A stretch of 64,000 nt of DNA from Clostridia bacterium (GTDB lineage: Bacteria; Bacillota; Clostridia; Lachnospirales; Lachnospiraceae). Made by a program: the position numbers and the translations under genes. The DNA lies in assembly GCA_910576325.1 (NCBI GenBank), contig CAJTIM010000002.1, forward strand, positions 272,833 through 336,832, in the 5' to 3' direction. Below are positions 16,394 through 24,727 of this stretch, piece by piece; position 1 is the stretch's first letter; every line of letters starts with the position of its first letter. The notes under the pieces are model-generated. The model saw only the letters and a list, made by a program, of their open reading frames with translations, made no database searches and was not told where the DNA came from.

Positions 16394-17269
16394 GTGAGGG
16401 CGACGAAGAAAAGGCAAAAGATTTTCGGAAGCAAAAACGCCTGGATATGGTTTCTGCTTCCGAGCGGAATCGGGGTTCTGATCTTTGTTTGCCTTCCGTT
16501 TCTGGATGTGGTCCGGCGGTCGTTTTTGACCGTCGTGACCCAAGAATGGGTAGGGATTCATAATTATCAGCTCATATTTAACAACCAGGCATTTCTTCTG
16601 GCAGTAAAAAACACCTTGCGCTTCACGGTCATCTGCCTTCCAATCCTCATCGGCCTGGGCTTGTTTCTGGCTGTACAGCTAAGCAGACTCCGGAAAATCC
16701 AATTTCTAAAATCCTGCTTCCTGTTCCCTATGGCCATGCCGGCAGCTGCAATCGTACTGGTCTGGCGCATGGTATTTTCCAAACAAGGCTTTTTAAACTT
16801 ATTATTAGATAGTCTCCGTCTGGTGCCTGAAAGCGGCCCGGTGGATTACATGAGCACGGAAGCGGCCTTCTGGGTCCTGGTATTCAGTTATGTGTGGAAA
16901 AATCTCGGCTATACCATTGTGCTCTGGCTGGCCGGAATCTTCTCCATCCCCGCCGACATTCTGGATGCGGCCCGGGTGGACGGAGCAAACGAGCGGCAAT
17001 GCTTTTGGCGGGTGATATTTCCTAACCTGAAAGGAACTCTCTACACCATCACGGTGCTCTCCTTTCTGAACTCTTTCAAGGTATTTCGGGAGGCATATCT
17101 GGTGGCAGGTTCCTATCCCCACGAGAGCATGTACCTGCTGCAGCACCTTTTCAACAACTGGTTTGTAAATCTGGAGCTGGACAAAATGGCTGCCGCGGCA
17201 GTCTGCGTGGGAGTTGTACTGTTTTTATTCATATTATTACTGCAAAAATTCTGGGATAAAGCGGTATAA
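16394..17269 (+). CDS. ABC transporter permease (MalF-like)
   Basis: A roughly 290-residue permease with six membrane segments and the EAA loop that docks on the ATPase (ILDAARVDGANERQCFWRVIFPNL). It belongs to the binding-protein-dependent sugar permease family. The start is odd: the perfect ribosome site AGGAGGTGA (16389–16397) covers the GTG at 16394, so that codon is badly placed, while an ACG codon at 16403 sits exactly five bases beyond it. The true start may be ACG, or an ATG mutated to ACG. It pairs with the next permease. No ATPase is encoded nearby, so a shared one elsewhere (MsmK-type) is probably used. Confidence 0.85.
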   Translation: MRATKKRQKIFGSKNAWIWFLLPSGIGVLIFVCLPFLDVVRRSFLTVVTQEWVGIHNYQLIFNNQAFLLAVKNTLRFTVICLPILIGLGLFLAVQLSRLRKIQFLKSCFLFPMAMPAAAIVLVWRMVFSKQGFLNLLLDSLRLVPESGPVDYMSTEAAFWVLVFSYVWKNLGYTIVLWLAGIFSIPADILDAARVDGANERQCFWRVIFPNLKGTLYTITVLSFLNSFKVFREAYLVAGSYPHESMYLLQHLFNNWFVNLELDKMAAAAVCVGVVLFLFILLLQKFWDKAV

Positions 17270-17346
17270 GCCCAAGAACATTCTATTTTTCTTAAGCAGA
17301 CACAAACGAATGATTTCATGGAGCAGATAGAAGGGAGGCGAAGCAA

Positions 17347-18267
17347 ATGCGGATAAGAATAAACGCTCAAAAAGCACATTGTAATAGAACCCCTTCCAGG
17401 GGACGCGGATACGGTGCGGTAAAGTATGCACAGGCAAACATAAGAAAAATCATGCTCTTTTCGCTGGCCGTTTTCTGTCTTATTCCGGCAGTCCTGGTAC
17501 TGTCCGGCACCATCATCAGCCGCTACGAGCTGGGGCAGTGTCTGGAACCTCTGAGCAGCGGAGCCGAAGGATTTATAACCTGGAAATTCCTGCCCGTATA
17601 TCCGACCTTTGAGCACTATGCCCGTGTGCTCTTCTATACGCCCCAATTTTTTGTAGTATTCTGGAACTCCATAAAAATCGCAGTTCTCATACTGCTAGGC
17701 CAGCTCCTGCTGGCAGTACCGGCGGCCTGGGCTTTTGCGGTATACAGGTTCCGCTTCCGAAACGTACTGTTCACCCTGTACGTGGTCCTGATGCTGATGC
17801 CCTTCCAGGTTACCATGCTATCCAACTACTTAGTACTGGACGGCCTGCACCTGATCAATACACATGGGGCCATCATCCTTCCGGCCGTATTTTCCACCTT
17901 CCCGGTTTTCCTCATTTACCGCGGATTCTGCGCCCTGCCAGAGAGCATCATTGATGCGGCCCGGGTAGACGGAGCCGGAGAATGGACCATATTTTGGCGG
18001 ATTGGACTGCCCCTGGCCTCCAACGGCATCCTCTCGGCAATGGTGCTGGGTTTCCTGGAATACTGGAATCTTATGGAACAGCCCCTGGCATTTCTGGAGG
18101 ACAAAAGCCTCTGGCCCCTGTCCCTGTATCTGCCGGAAATCCATCTGGATCAGGCCGGCTATTCCTTCGTAGCGTCCGTTATCACACTGATCCCGCCCGT
18201 ATTCGTATTTCTAATTGGGCAGGAATACCTGGAACGCGGAATCGTGGCGTCAGCCCTAAAGGAGTGA
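17347..18267 (+). CDS. ABC transporter permease (MalG-like)
   Basis: A 306-residue permease of the carbohydrate uptake (CUT1) class, with an N-terminal basic tail, six membrane segments and the conserved EAA loop (IIDAARVDGAGEWTIFWRIGLPL). The large loop between the first two segments is as in MalG. A GGGAGGCG ribosome site precedes the ATG. It lies 77 bases after its partner and seven bases before the adaptor gene, whose ribosome site overlaps its stop codon. This tight coupling suggests that the HlyD-type adaptor works with the permease pair. Confidence 0.88.
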   Translation: MRIRINAQKAHCNRTPSRGRGYGAVKYAQANIRKIMLFSLAVFCLIPAVLVLSGTIISRYELGQCLEPLSSGAEGFITWKFLPVYPTFEHYARVLFYTPQFFVVFWNSIKIAVLILLGQLLLAVPAAWAFAVYRFRFRNVLFTLYVVLMLMPFQVTMLSNYLVLDGLHLINTHGAIILPAVFSTFPVFLIYRGFCALPESIIDAARVDGAGEWTIFWRIGLPLASNGILSAMVLGFLEYWNLMEQPLAFLEDKSLWPLSLYLPEIHLDQAGYSFVASVITLIPPVFVFLIGQEYLERGIVASALKE

Positions 18268-18274
18268 GTTCAAA

Positions 18275-19906
18275 ATGGAAATGTGGAAAAAGCAGAAAAA
18301 AATCGGCGTCGCCTTTTGCATCTTTCTAAGCCTGATGCTCCTGTGCACCCTGATATCCCGCGCAGTCTACGCCGCTAAGCTTCCCCAGATAACCACAAAG
18401 AAGCCGGAGCGCACCTTCCTGATGCATACGGTAGAAGCAGAGGGTCTTGTTCAGCAGGGCATGGAATACGCAGTCAACGCCTTAAGCGGCCTGCGCTGCC
18501 GAACGGTCCACGCCCACGTTGGCGATCGCATTACAACAGAAACCCTCTTATTTGAAATAGATATGAGCGACTTAGAAGAACAAATCAGGGAACAGGAAAT
18601 GACCATAAAAAAGCTGTCCCTGACCATTCAGGAGCAGGAACAGAATAAGGGGTTGGCGGCAAACGAGAAAAAAACCGAGCAGGATCGCGCAAAAGAAGAC
18701 TATGATCGCTCGGCAGAAAACGCCCAGGACAACGTAGATCGGGCAAAAGAAGACTTAAAAGGAGCCAAAGACGCCCTGGAAGATCTAAAACAAAATCCGG
18801 CAGCTGCAACACCGGAGGAAGAACGCAAAAAAGCTCAGGCAGAGTACGACGCATGGGCCCAAAAAGAACAAGAGCTTACCAAAGCGAAAAACAAAGCAAA
18901 AGAAGAAAAAGAAGCGGCAGAAGAAAAAGTACGGGAACTGGAAGCGCCGGGAGCAACCCCCGATCCCTCGGATCTTGATGCGGCCAAGGCAAAGCTGGAA
19001 GAAGCCAAGAAAACATTAGAAAACATAGAAGCCGAATATAACAGTCACACATCCGCCCCGGTCACAAAACCCGATTACAGCAAAGAAGACACAGCAAAAG
19101 CAGCCTGGGAAGAAAAAAAGAGCGCTCTGGAAAACAGCATAGGAGCCGCCGAACGAAGCCTTTCCGACGCCAGAAAAAGCCGGGACGACACACTATTGGA
19201 TGCAAAGCGGCGCTTGGACGATGCAGAGAAAGCCTCCCCCGCCGACAACAGCCTGGCCATCAACCGTCTGGAGCTGTCCGTCCTCAAAGAAAAACTGGAA
19301 AAATACCAGGAAATCCAGCGCACAGGCGGCCGTGTTTACCCGGAATCCGAAGGAATCGTCACCCGAATCCAGGTAAGTCCGGGCGAACGAATCCCCGACG
19401 GCGCATCAATCGTCTACGCAGACCTGGAAAGCCCTCTGGAATACCACACCACCCTGACAAAAGACCAGAAAAAATACGTCAACCAGGGCGATACGGCCGC
19501 CCTCACCCTTGGAAAAAGCCATGAAACCGTAACTGTAGACTACGTAGCCGCAAGCGAAGCCAGCCCGGATCTGTTCGAAGCCATCATCTTTCTCCCCCAG
19601 GGCGTAGGAACCTTAGGCCAAAGCGGGGTATTCACTACCGAAACCCAGACCGAAACCTTCAGCTGCTGCATCCCCCTGGAAGCCCTCTACACCGATCAAA
19701 ACGGAAGAAGCTACGTCTATACCCTAAAACAAAAATCCGGAATCCTGGGCCCCGAGCTGGCCGCCGAGCTTGTCTACGTAAACGTCCTGGACAAAAACAA
19801 CAAATATGCCGCCATCGAAGAAGGCATCATAGACAGCGAAACCGAAGTAATCGTAAGCACCACAGAACCCCTGGAGGATCGAACCATAGTCCGCTACAAA
19901 GAATAA
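18275..19906 (+). CDS. HlyD-type membrane-fusion/adaptor protein with long coiled coil
   Basis: A 543-residue protein with one N-terminal membrane segment (about residues 10–31). A first half-lipoyl segment follows (VHAHVGDRITTETLLFEIDM), then a very long charged coiled-coil hairpin of about 230 residues rich in Lys, Glu, Ala and Gln, then the second half-lipoyl segment (SEGIVTRIQVSPGERIPDG) and beta-barrel domains. This is the layout of HlyD/MacA-type periplasmic adaptors, which in Gram-positive bacteria sit outside the membrane beside ABC exporters. Here it is coupled to two importer-type permeases, with no exporter or ATPase beside it, which is unusual. A Pro/Ala-rich patch interrupts the coil near residue 230. 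Confidence 0.85.
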   Translation: MEMWKKQKKIGVAFCIFLSLMLLCTLISRAVYAAKLPQITTKKPERTFLMHTVEAEGLVQQGMEYAVNALSGLRCRTVHAHVGDRITTETLLFEIDMSDLEEQIREQEMTIKKLSLTIQEQEQNKGLAANEKKTEQDRAKEDYDRSAENAQDNVDRAKEDLKGAKDALEDLKQNPAAATPEEERKKAQAEYDAWAQKEQELTKAKNKAKEEKEAAEEKVRELEAPGATPDPSDLDAAKAKLEEAKKTLENIEAEYNSHTSAPVTKPDYSKEDTAKAAWEEKKSALENSIGAAERSLSDARKSRDDTLLDAKRRLDDAEKASPADNSLAINRLELSVLKEKLEKYQEIQRTGGRVYPESEGIVTRIQVSPGERIPDGASIVYADLESPLEYHTTLTKDQKKYVNQGDTAALTLGKSHETVTVDYVAASEASPDLFEAIIFLPQGVGTLGQSGVFTTETQTETFSCCIPLEALYTDQNGRSYVYTLKQKSGILGPELAAELVYVNVLDKNNKYAAIEEGIIDSETEVIVSTTEPLEDRTIVRYKE

Positions 19907-19929
19907 GAGCAAACATCAACCGCCCCCCA

Positions 19930-20138
19930 GGGAGAGACCGGGAAGAAGCCGGATGAATTTTCCGATATCAGGTGTCCGCCTGTTCTCGAACGCTCCGTCT
20001 GATCGGAGCGAACATTACTCAAAACATAAAACAGCACACAACATGCAAGAGTAATGTTCGAGCCGAGCAGACGGAGTGTACGAGAACCGTGCGAACACAG
20101 ATATGGAAAATTCATCCGGCTTCTTCCCGGTCTCTCCC
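19930..20138. repeat. 209-base near-palindrome between convergent genes
   Basis: Arms of about 91 bases (19930–20020 and 20049–20138) flank a 28-base loop. The outer 34 bp pair perfectly (19930–19963 with 20105–20138), and the inner 57 pair imperfectly but clearly, ending in a perfect 12-bp block (GAGTAATGTTCG). It fills almost the whole gap between the stop codons of two convergent genes, so it could serve both as a two-way terminator. It is far longer than a terminator and has no T-runs, which points to a MITE-like insertion or a folded RNA. Confidence 0.85.
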
Positions 20139-20151
20139 GTCCGTCCCCAAA

Positions 20152-20655
20152 CTATTCAACTACTTCCTTCTCCTCCTTTTTCGTTCCGGAAGGTTCCCCC
20201 GCCCCTTCCGTTTCAGACTCAGAAGCCGCCGCCTTATCAAGCGCCCTCTCCACCGCATCCAAAATCACAAGAGAAGTATATTGATTTTCCTCCGGATATG
20301 TAATATGATCAAGAGACTGAGAAGCAATAATCTGCTCCGCCAGGTTATCAAGAGCCGGTTCCATAAGCGGATACATCGTAGTAACCGTCTCGCTGACATT
20401 CACCATCTGAATAGAAGCAATCGCATCCTTATCCACCGTAACGGCAATATCCACAGCATTGCCGTTCAGCATAATCGACGAAGTGTACACACCAGGCACA
20501 TATTTATCAGAAGTATCAGTGGAAGCCGGTTTGCTGTTCTTAGGAGCAAACATAAACACCAGAAGAAGGATCAGAATAATACCCAGGGCAACAAAGATGC
20601 CGGTATAAATCAATTCCTTCATGCGGAGGACCACAATTTTAGTTTTTGAGCTCAA
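20152..20655 (-). CDS. Membrane-anchored FMN_bind-like protein
   Basis: A protein of about 167 residues with one N-terminal membrane segment (ELIYTGIFVALGIILILLLV), then an extracytoplasmic domain resembling FMN_bind: YVPGVYTSSIML, VDIAVTVDKDAIASIQMVNVS, and a closing YTSLVILDAVERAL helix. The usual SGATxTS flavin-attachment motif is replaced by EENQYTS, so covalent FMN binding is doubtful. The tail is Glu/Lys-rich. I chose a TTG start at 20655, preceded by GGGAGGGG. The ATG at 20622 lacks a ribosome site, and a longer frame upstream also lacks one. It is convergent with the adaptor gene and divergent from the YitT gene. Confidence 0.65.
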   Translation of the reverse strand: MSSKTKIVVLRMKELIYTGIFVALGIILILLLVFMFAPKNSKPASTDTSDKYVPGVYTSSIMLNGNAVDIAVTVDKDAIASIQMVNVSETVTTMYPLMEPALDNLAEQIIASQSLDHITYPEENQYTSLVILDAVERALDKAAASESETEGAGEPSGTKKEEKEVVE

Positions 20656-20854
20656 GAGAAGCCCCTCCCATACAATTCGATTGCTATAACCTATGCGGAA
20701 AAAGACAGGAATATGCCATATGAAATGATGCGGGGACATATTGCACAAAAGCATACGGTGAACAGGGATAGAACTGCAAAACCAGTAAAAACTAAAGAAA
20801 AATAAGATATGGACAATGAAATAGTATCTCTAAACGAAAGGAATAAAAGCAGCA

Positions 20855-21721
20855 ATGGAAAATAAAAGCCGGACAGTTATAAAAGAATATCTGCTGATAG
20901 CGGCAGGGACCGCCCTCATAGCCTTTGCCGTAGCCTCCATCTACGACCCTTCCGGCTTCGTTACGGGCGGATTTTCCGGTCTGGCCATCATTGTAAAGCA
21001 GCTCACCGAAGATCTTGTTCCGGGCGGCGTTCCCCTGGCCGTGACCAACCTGGTTCTCAACATTCCCGTATTTCTCATAGCAATCCGCTTAAAAGGTTGG
21101 AAATACATTGTAAAAACCTTATTTGCAACCGTTATGCTGTCCGTCTGGCTGGGCGTTCTGCCTGTAATACCTTTGGCAGTTGGAGACCTCCTGCTCACCG
21201 CCCTTTACGGAGGCGTCGTAATGGGTGTGGGAATCGGCCTTGTATTCTTAAGCCAGGCCACCACGGGCGGTACGGATCTCATAGCGGCCATCATACAGCA
21301 TTTCTGGCGGCATTACAGCATAGCCGACATTATGCAGGTCATAGACGCCGTTATCGTTCTGGCCGGAGCCTACCTTTTTGGAATCCAGATGGCGCTTTAC
21401 GCCGTAATATCAATTTATCTGGTATCCAAAGTATCCGACAGCATCATAGAAGGCCTGAAATTTTCCAAAGCCGCATTTATTATTACCCAAAAACCTGACG
21501 AGCTGTCCCGGATACTGATGGACGATCTGAGCCGCGGCGTCACCGGACTGTCTGCAAAAGGCATGTACTCCGGCGAAGAAAAGAACATGCTCTTCTGCGT
21601 GGTATCCAGAAAAGAAATCGTGCATCTCAAAGAGCTGACTCTCGCCCTGGACCCGGATGCCTTCGTCATTGTAACCGACGTCCGGGAGGTTTTGGGAGAA
21701 GGATTTATTGAGACAAAATAG
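20855..21721 (+). CDS. YitT family membrane protein (DUF161 + DUF2179)
   Basis: A 288-residue protein with five or six N-terminal membrane segments. These include the family signature FVTGGFSGLAIIVKQL and LSQATTGGTDLIAAIIQ. A C-terminal cytoplasmic DUF2179 domain follows (GVTGLSAKGMYSGEEKNMLFCVVSRKE, then DAFVIVTDVREVLGEGF). Length and order match the family. Function is not established in general; members are common in several copies per Firmicute genome. It appears monocistronic, followed by a strong terminator. Confidence 0.9.
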   Translation: MENKSRTVIKEYLLIAAGTALIAFAVASIYDPSGFVTGGFSGLAIIVKQLTEDLVPGGVPLAVTNLVLNIPVFLIAIRLKGWKYIVKTLFATVMLSVWLGVLPVIPLAVGDLLLTALYGGVVMGVGIGLVFLSQATTGGTDLIAAIIQHFWRHYSIADIMQVIDAVIVLAGAYLFGIQMALYAVISIYLVSKVSDSIIEGLKFSKAAFIITQKPDELSRILMDDLSRGVTGLSAKGMYSGEEKNMLFCVVSRKEIVHLKELTLALDPDAFVIVTDVREVLGEGFIETK

Positions 21722-21782
21722 GAAATAATTTCTTTTGTGAACAATGTATAGGAAAAAAATTTGAAATAAATACCAAATCGTC

Positions 21783-21825
21783 GAGGAAATGCATAAATTT
21801 TTTTACATTTCCTCTTTTCTTTTTT
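21783..21825 (+). terminator. Rho-independent terminator after the YitT gene
   Basis: A perfect 9-bp stem GAGGAAATG (21783–21791) pairs with 21806–21814. A T-rich tract TTTTCTTTTTT follows directly. Confidence 0.9.
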
Positions 21826-21969
21826 GTGATTTTGCATTAGTATATAGATTAGGTATTTTTATTTTTACATAATAAGGGGTAATTTTATAGGCGATATTGC
21901 CAGCGGAATCAAAAACGAAAAATCTGGCGATGTGCACAAAAAGACGAGCAAAAGGAGCAGACAGAGACT

Positions 21970-23058
21970 ATGATTTCAAACCAGATATTACAAAATACCA
22001 TTGAGGGGTTAAAGGGCATCACACGTATAGACCTCTGTATCATAGATACGGAGGGAAAGGTGCTGGCCTCCACATTTCCCGAGGCGGACACCTATACGGG
22101 GTCGGTCCTTGCATTTATTGATTCGCCGGCGGACAGCCAGGTGATACAGGGCTTTCAGTTTTTTAAGGTTTTTGACGAGAATCAGCTGGAATACATTCTT
22201 CTGATCAACGGGGGCAGCGAGGATGCCTACATGATCGGCAAGATTGCCGTGTTCCAGATACAGAACCTTCTGATTGCCTATAAGGAGCGCTTTGATAAGG
22301 ATAACTTTATCAAAAATCTGCTTCTTGACAATCTGCTTTTGGTGGACATTTATAACAGGGCGAAGAAGCTCCACATTCAGGCGGAGGTCCGCCGCACGGT
22401 TTATGTGATTGAGACCGGGCGGGAAAAGGATACGGCGTCGCTGGAGAGTCTCCGGGCGCTTTTTGGCACCAAATCCAGAGATTTTATTACTGCGGTAGAT
22501 GAGAAGAACATTATTGTGGTCAAGGAGCTGGGAGAAAATGAGGGGTATCCCGAGCTGGCTAAGACCGCAAAAGTGATAAAAGATCTGCTGGCAGGCGAGG
22601 GAGAAGAACGAATTCACATCGCTTACGGAACCATAGTGGGCGAAATCAAGGAGGTATCACGCTCTTACAAGGAGGCCCGAATGGCACTGGATGTAGGGAA
22701 GATCTTCTTTGATGAGAGGGATATCGTGGCATACAGCACGCTGGGAATCGGGCGTTTGATTTATCAGCTTCCCATCCCCCTGTGCAAAATGTTTATCCGG
22801 GAAATCTTTGACGGAAAATCCCCGGATGATTTTGATGAAGAGACACTGACCACCATTAATAAGTTTTTTGAAAACAGCCTGAACGTCTCCGAGACCTCCA
22901 GACAGCTTTATATTCACCGAAACACCCTGGTTTACCGCCTGGATAAGCTTCAGAAGAGCACAGGTCTTGATCTGCGGGTATTTGAGGATGCCATAACCTT
23001 TAAGATTGCACTGATGGTTGTGAAGTATATGAAGTATATGGAGACCATAGATTATTAA
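21970..23058 (+). CDS. PucR/CdaR-type transcriptional regulator
   Basis: A 362-residue regulator. The N-terminal part (LCIIDTEGKVLASTFPEA, IDSPADSQVIQGF) resembles the sugar-diacid recognition or PAS-like sensor of CdaR proteins. The middle is a GGDEF-like region with IAYGTIVGEIKEVSRSYKEAR, and the C terminus is the PucR helix-turn-helix (ETSRQLYIHRNTLVYRLDKL). Its ligand is unknown. It lies 42 bases before ftsE in the same direction with no terminator between, so it may be cotranscribed with the cell-division block, which would be an unexpected link between a metabolic sensor and FtsEX. Confidence 0.85.
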   Translation: MISNQILQNTIEGLKGITRIDLCIIDTEGKVLASTFPEADTYTGSVLAFIDSPADSQVIQGFQFFKVFDENQLEYILLINGGSEDAYMIGKIAVFQIQNLLIAYKERFDKDNFIKNLLLDNLLLVDIYNRAKKLHIQAEVRRTVYVIETGREKDTASLESLRALFGTKSRDFITAVDEKNIIVVKELGENEGYPELAKTAKVIKDLLAGEGEERIHIAYGTIVGEIKEVSRSYKEARMALDVGKIFFDERDIVAYSTLGIGRLIYQLPIPLCKMFIREIFDGKSPDDFDEETLTTINKFFENSLNVSETSRQLYIHRNTLVYRLDKLQKSTGLDLRVFEDAITFKIALMVVKYMKYMETIDY

Positions 23059-23100
23059 ACGGGGTCGTAACTGGAAAAGCACTGAGGAGAGAAAGAAAAG

Positions 23101-23790
23101 ATGATCGATTTGGAAAATGTGACAAAAGCCTATTCTACGGGCGTTCATGCCCTGAATGGCGTCAGCCTGCACATTGATAAGGGCGAATTTGTCTTTATAG
23201 TGGGAGACAGCGGATCCGGAAAATCCACATTAATTAAGCTTCTGCTGAAGGAGCTGGATCCCACCTCCGGGACCATCAAGGTAAACGGAATCAACCTGAA
23301 CAAAATGAAGCAGCGGGCAATCCCCAAGTATCGCCGGAAAATCGGGGTGGTATTTCAGGACTTCCGCCTTTTAAAAGACCGGAACGTATATGAAAATATT
23401 GCCTTTGCCCAAAGAGTAGTAATAACACCAACCAAAAACATCCGTAAGAACGTACCTGCCATGCTGTCTCTTGTGGGCCTGGCGGAAAAATACAAATCCT
23501 ATCCCAAGCAGCTTTCCGGCGGAGAGCAGCAGAGAGTGGCGCTGGCCAGGGCACTGGTGAACCGGCCGAACATCCTTCTGGCAGACGAGCCTACGGGAAA
23601 CCTGGATCCGAAGAATTCCAAGGAGATTATGAAGCTTTTGGAGACCATCAACGAGCGGGGAACAACAGTGGTGGTGGTAACGCATAATCAGGAGATTGTG
23701 GATCAGATGAAGAAACGGGTGATTGCAATGCATAGAGGCGTCATTATCAGTGACGAGCGTAAAGCTGGGTACATACAGCATGCGAATTAG
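23101..23790 (+). CDS. ftsE: Cell-division ATP-binding protein FtsE
   Basis: A 229-residue ABC ATPase with Walker A GDSGSGKST (residues about 38–46), Q-loop VFQDFRLL, signature LSGGEQQR and Walker B ILLADEPTGNLD, and the family start MIDLENVTKAYSTGVHALN. With FtsX it forms the mechanotransmission complex that activates a peptidoglycan hydrolase outside the cell. In this window that hydrolase is encoded next after ftsX. The gene overlaps ftsX by 11 bases. Confidence 0.97.
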   Translation: MIDLENVTKAYSTGVHALNGVSLHIDKGEFVFIVGDSGSGKSTLIKLLLKELDPTSGTIKVNGINLNKMKQRAIPKYRRKIGVVFQDFRLLKDRNVYENIAFAQRVVITPTKNIRKNVPAMLSLVGLAEKYKSYPKQLSGGEQQRVALARALVNRPNILLADEPTGNLDPKNSKEIMKLLETINERGTTVVVVTHNQEIVDQMKKRVIAMHRGVIISDERKAGYIQHAN

Positions 23791-24694
23791 TACCATTGGC
23801 TACTGCTTAAAGCAGGGATTTAAAAATATCTGGAGAAATAAAATGTTTTCTCTGGCTTCCGTAGCAACGATGTCCATCTGCATTTTTTTGTTCGGTCTAT
23901 TTTTCTGCGTGGTCAAGAACTTCCAGTTTATGGTGAAGGAAGTGGAGAGCGGCGTGTCCGTCAGTGTGTTCTTTGATGAGGAGATTTCTCAGGACCAGGC
24001 GGCTATGGATGAGATTGGAGCAAAGATTCGTGCCAGAGATGAGGTGGAGGCGGCCAACTTTATCTCCGCCGAGGAAACCTGGGAATCCTACAAATATATC
24101 TATTTTGCGGAGGCGCCCCAGCTGGCGGACGGCTTTGCCGATGACAATCCTCTGGCAAAGCAGGCCCATTATGAAATATATCTGAAGGACGTGGAGGGAC
24201 AGAGCACGCTGGTGGAATATCTGGAATCTATGGAGGGAATCCGCCGGGTTAACAAGTCTGTGGAGGTGGCGGATATTCTGACCAGCTTCAACCTGTTGGT
24301 GGGGTATGTATCCATAGCTATTATCATTCTGCTTTTATGTGTATCGGTGTTCCTGATCAGCAACACCGTTACCATCGGAATCGCGGTCCGCAAGGAAGAG
24401 ATTGCCATAATGAAACTGATAGGTGCAACCAATTCCTTTGTGAAGGCTCCCTTTGTGGTGGAAGGTATTTTGATAGGAGTGATAGGAGGAGCAATTCCTT
24501 TAACCATTCTGTACTTCCTTTATACAAAGCTGATTGGCTATATGTCAGGCCAGTTTGACAGTCTGAGCGGTCTCGTTCAGTTCCTGCCGGTGGATATGAT
24601 GTTCCGGACATTGCTTCCGGTAGGTCTTGCGCTGGGCGTGGGAATTGGCTTCTTCGGCAGCTTTTTGACCATCCGAAAGCATCTGAGAGTTTGA
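23780..24694 (+). CDS. ftsX: Cell-division protein FtsX
   Basis: A 304-residue membrane protein with the FtsX layout: a cytoplasmic start (GYCLKQGFKNIWRNKMFSLA), one membrane segment, an extracytoplasmic domain of about 120 residues (SVFFDEEISQDQ...AEETWESYK), then three membrane segments with IAVRKEEIAIMKLIGATNSF in the loop. The ATG at 23780 lies within the end of ftsE and has no strong ribosome site, so translation must be coupled to ftsE. A longer frame starting 57 bases earlier is unlikely because it would extend before the conserved N terminus. Confidence 0.95.
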   Translation: MRISTIGYCLKQGFKNIWRNKMFSLASVATMSICIFLFGLFFCVVKNFQFMVKEVESGVSVSVFFDEEISQDQAAMDEIGAKIRARDEVEAANFISAEETWESYKYIYFAEAPQLADGFADDNPLAKQAHYEIYLKDVEGQSTLVEYLESMEGIRRVNKSVEVADILTSFNLLVGYVSIAIIILLLCVSVFLISNTVTIGIAVRKEEIAIMKLIGATNSFVKAPFVVEGILIGVIGGAIPLTILYFLYTKLIGYMSGQFDSLSGLVQFLPVDMMFRTLLPVGLALGVGIGFFGSFLTIRKHLRV

Positions 24695-24727
24695 GAAACG
24701 GCGAATAGAAAAGGGAATGATGAAAAA

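Noticed and set aside
19972..20649. Plus-strand frame of 225 codons over the palindrome
   Set aside because: It is antisense to the FMN_bind-like gene and reads through the long palindrome, with basic low-complexity composition.
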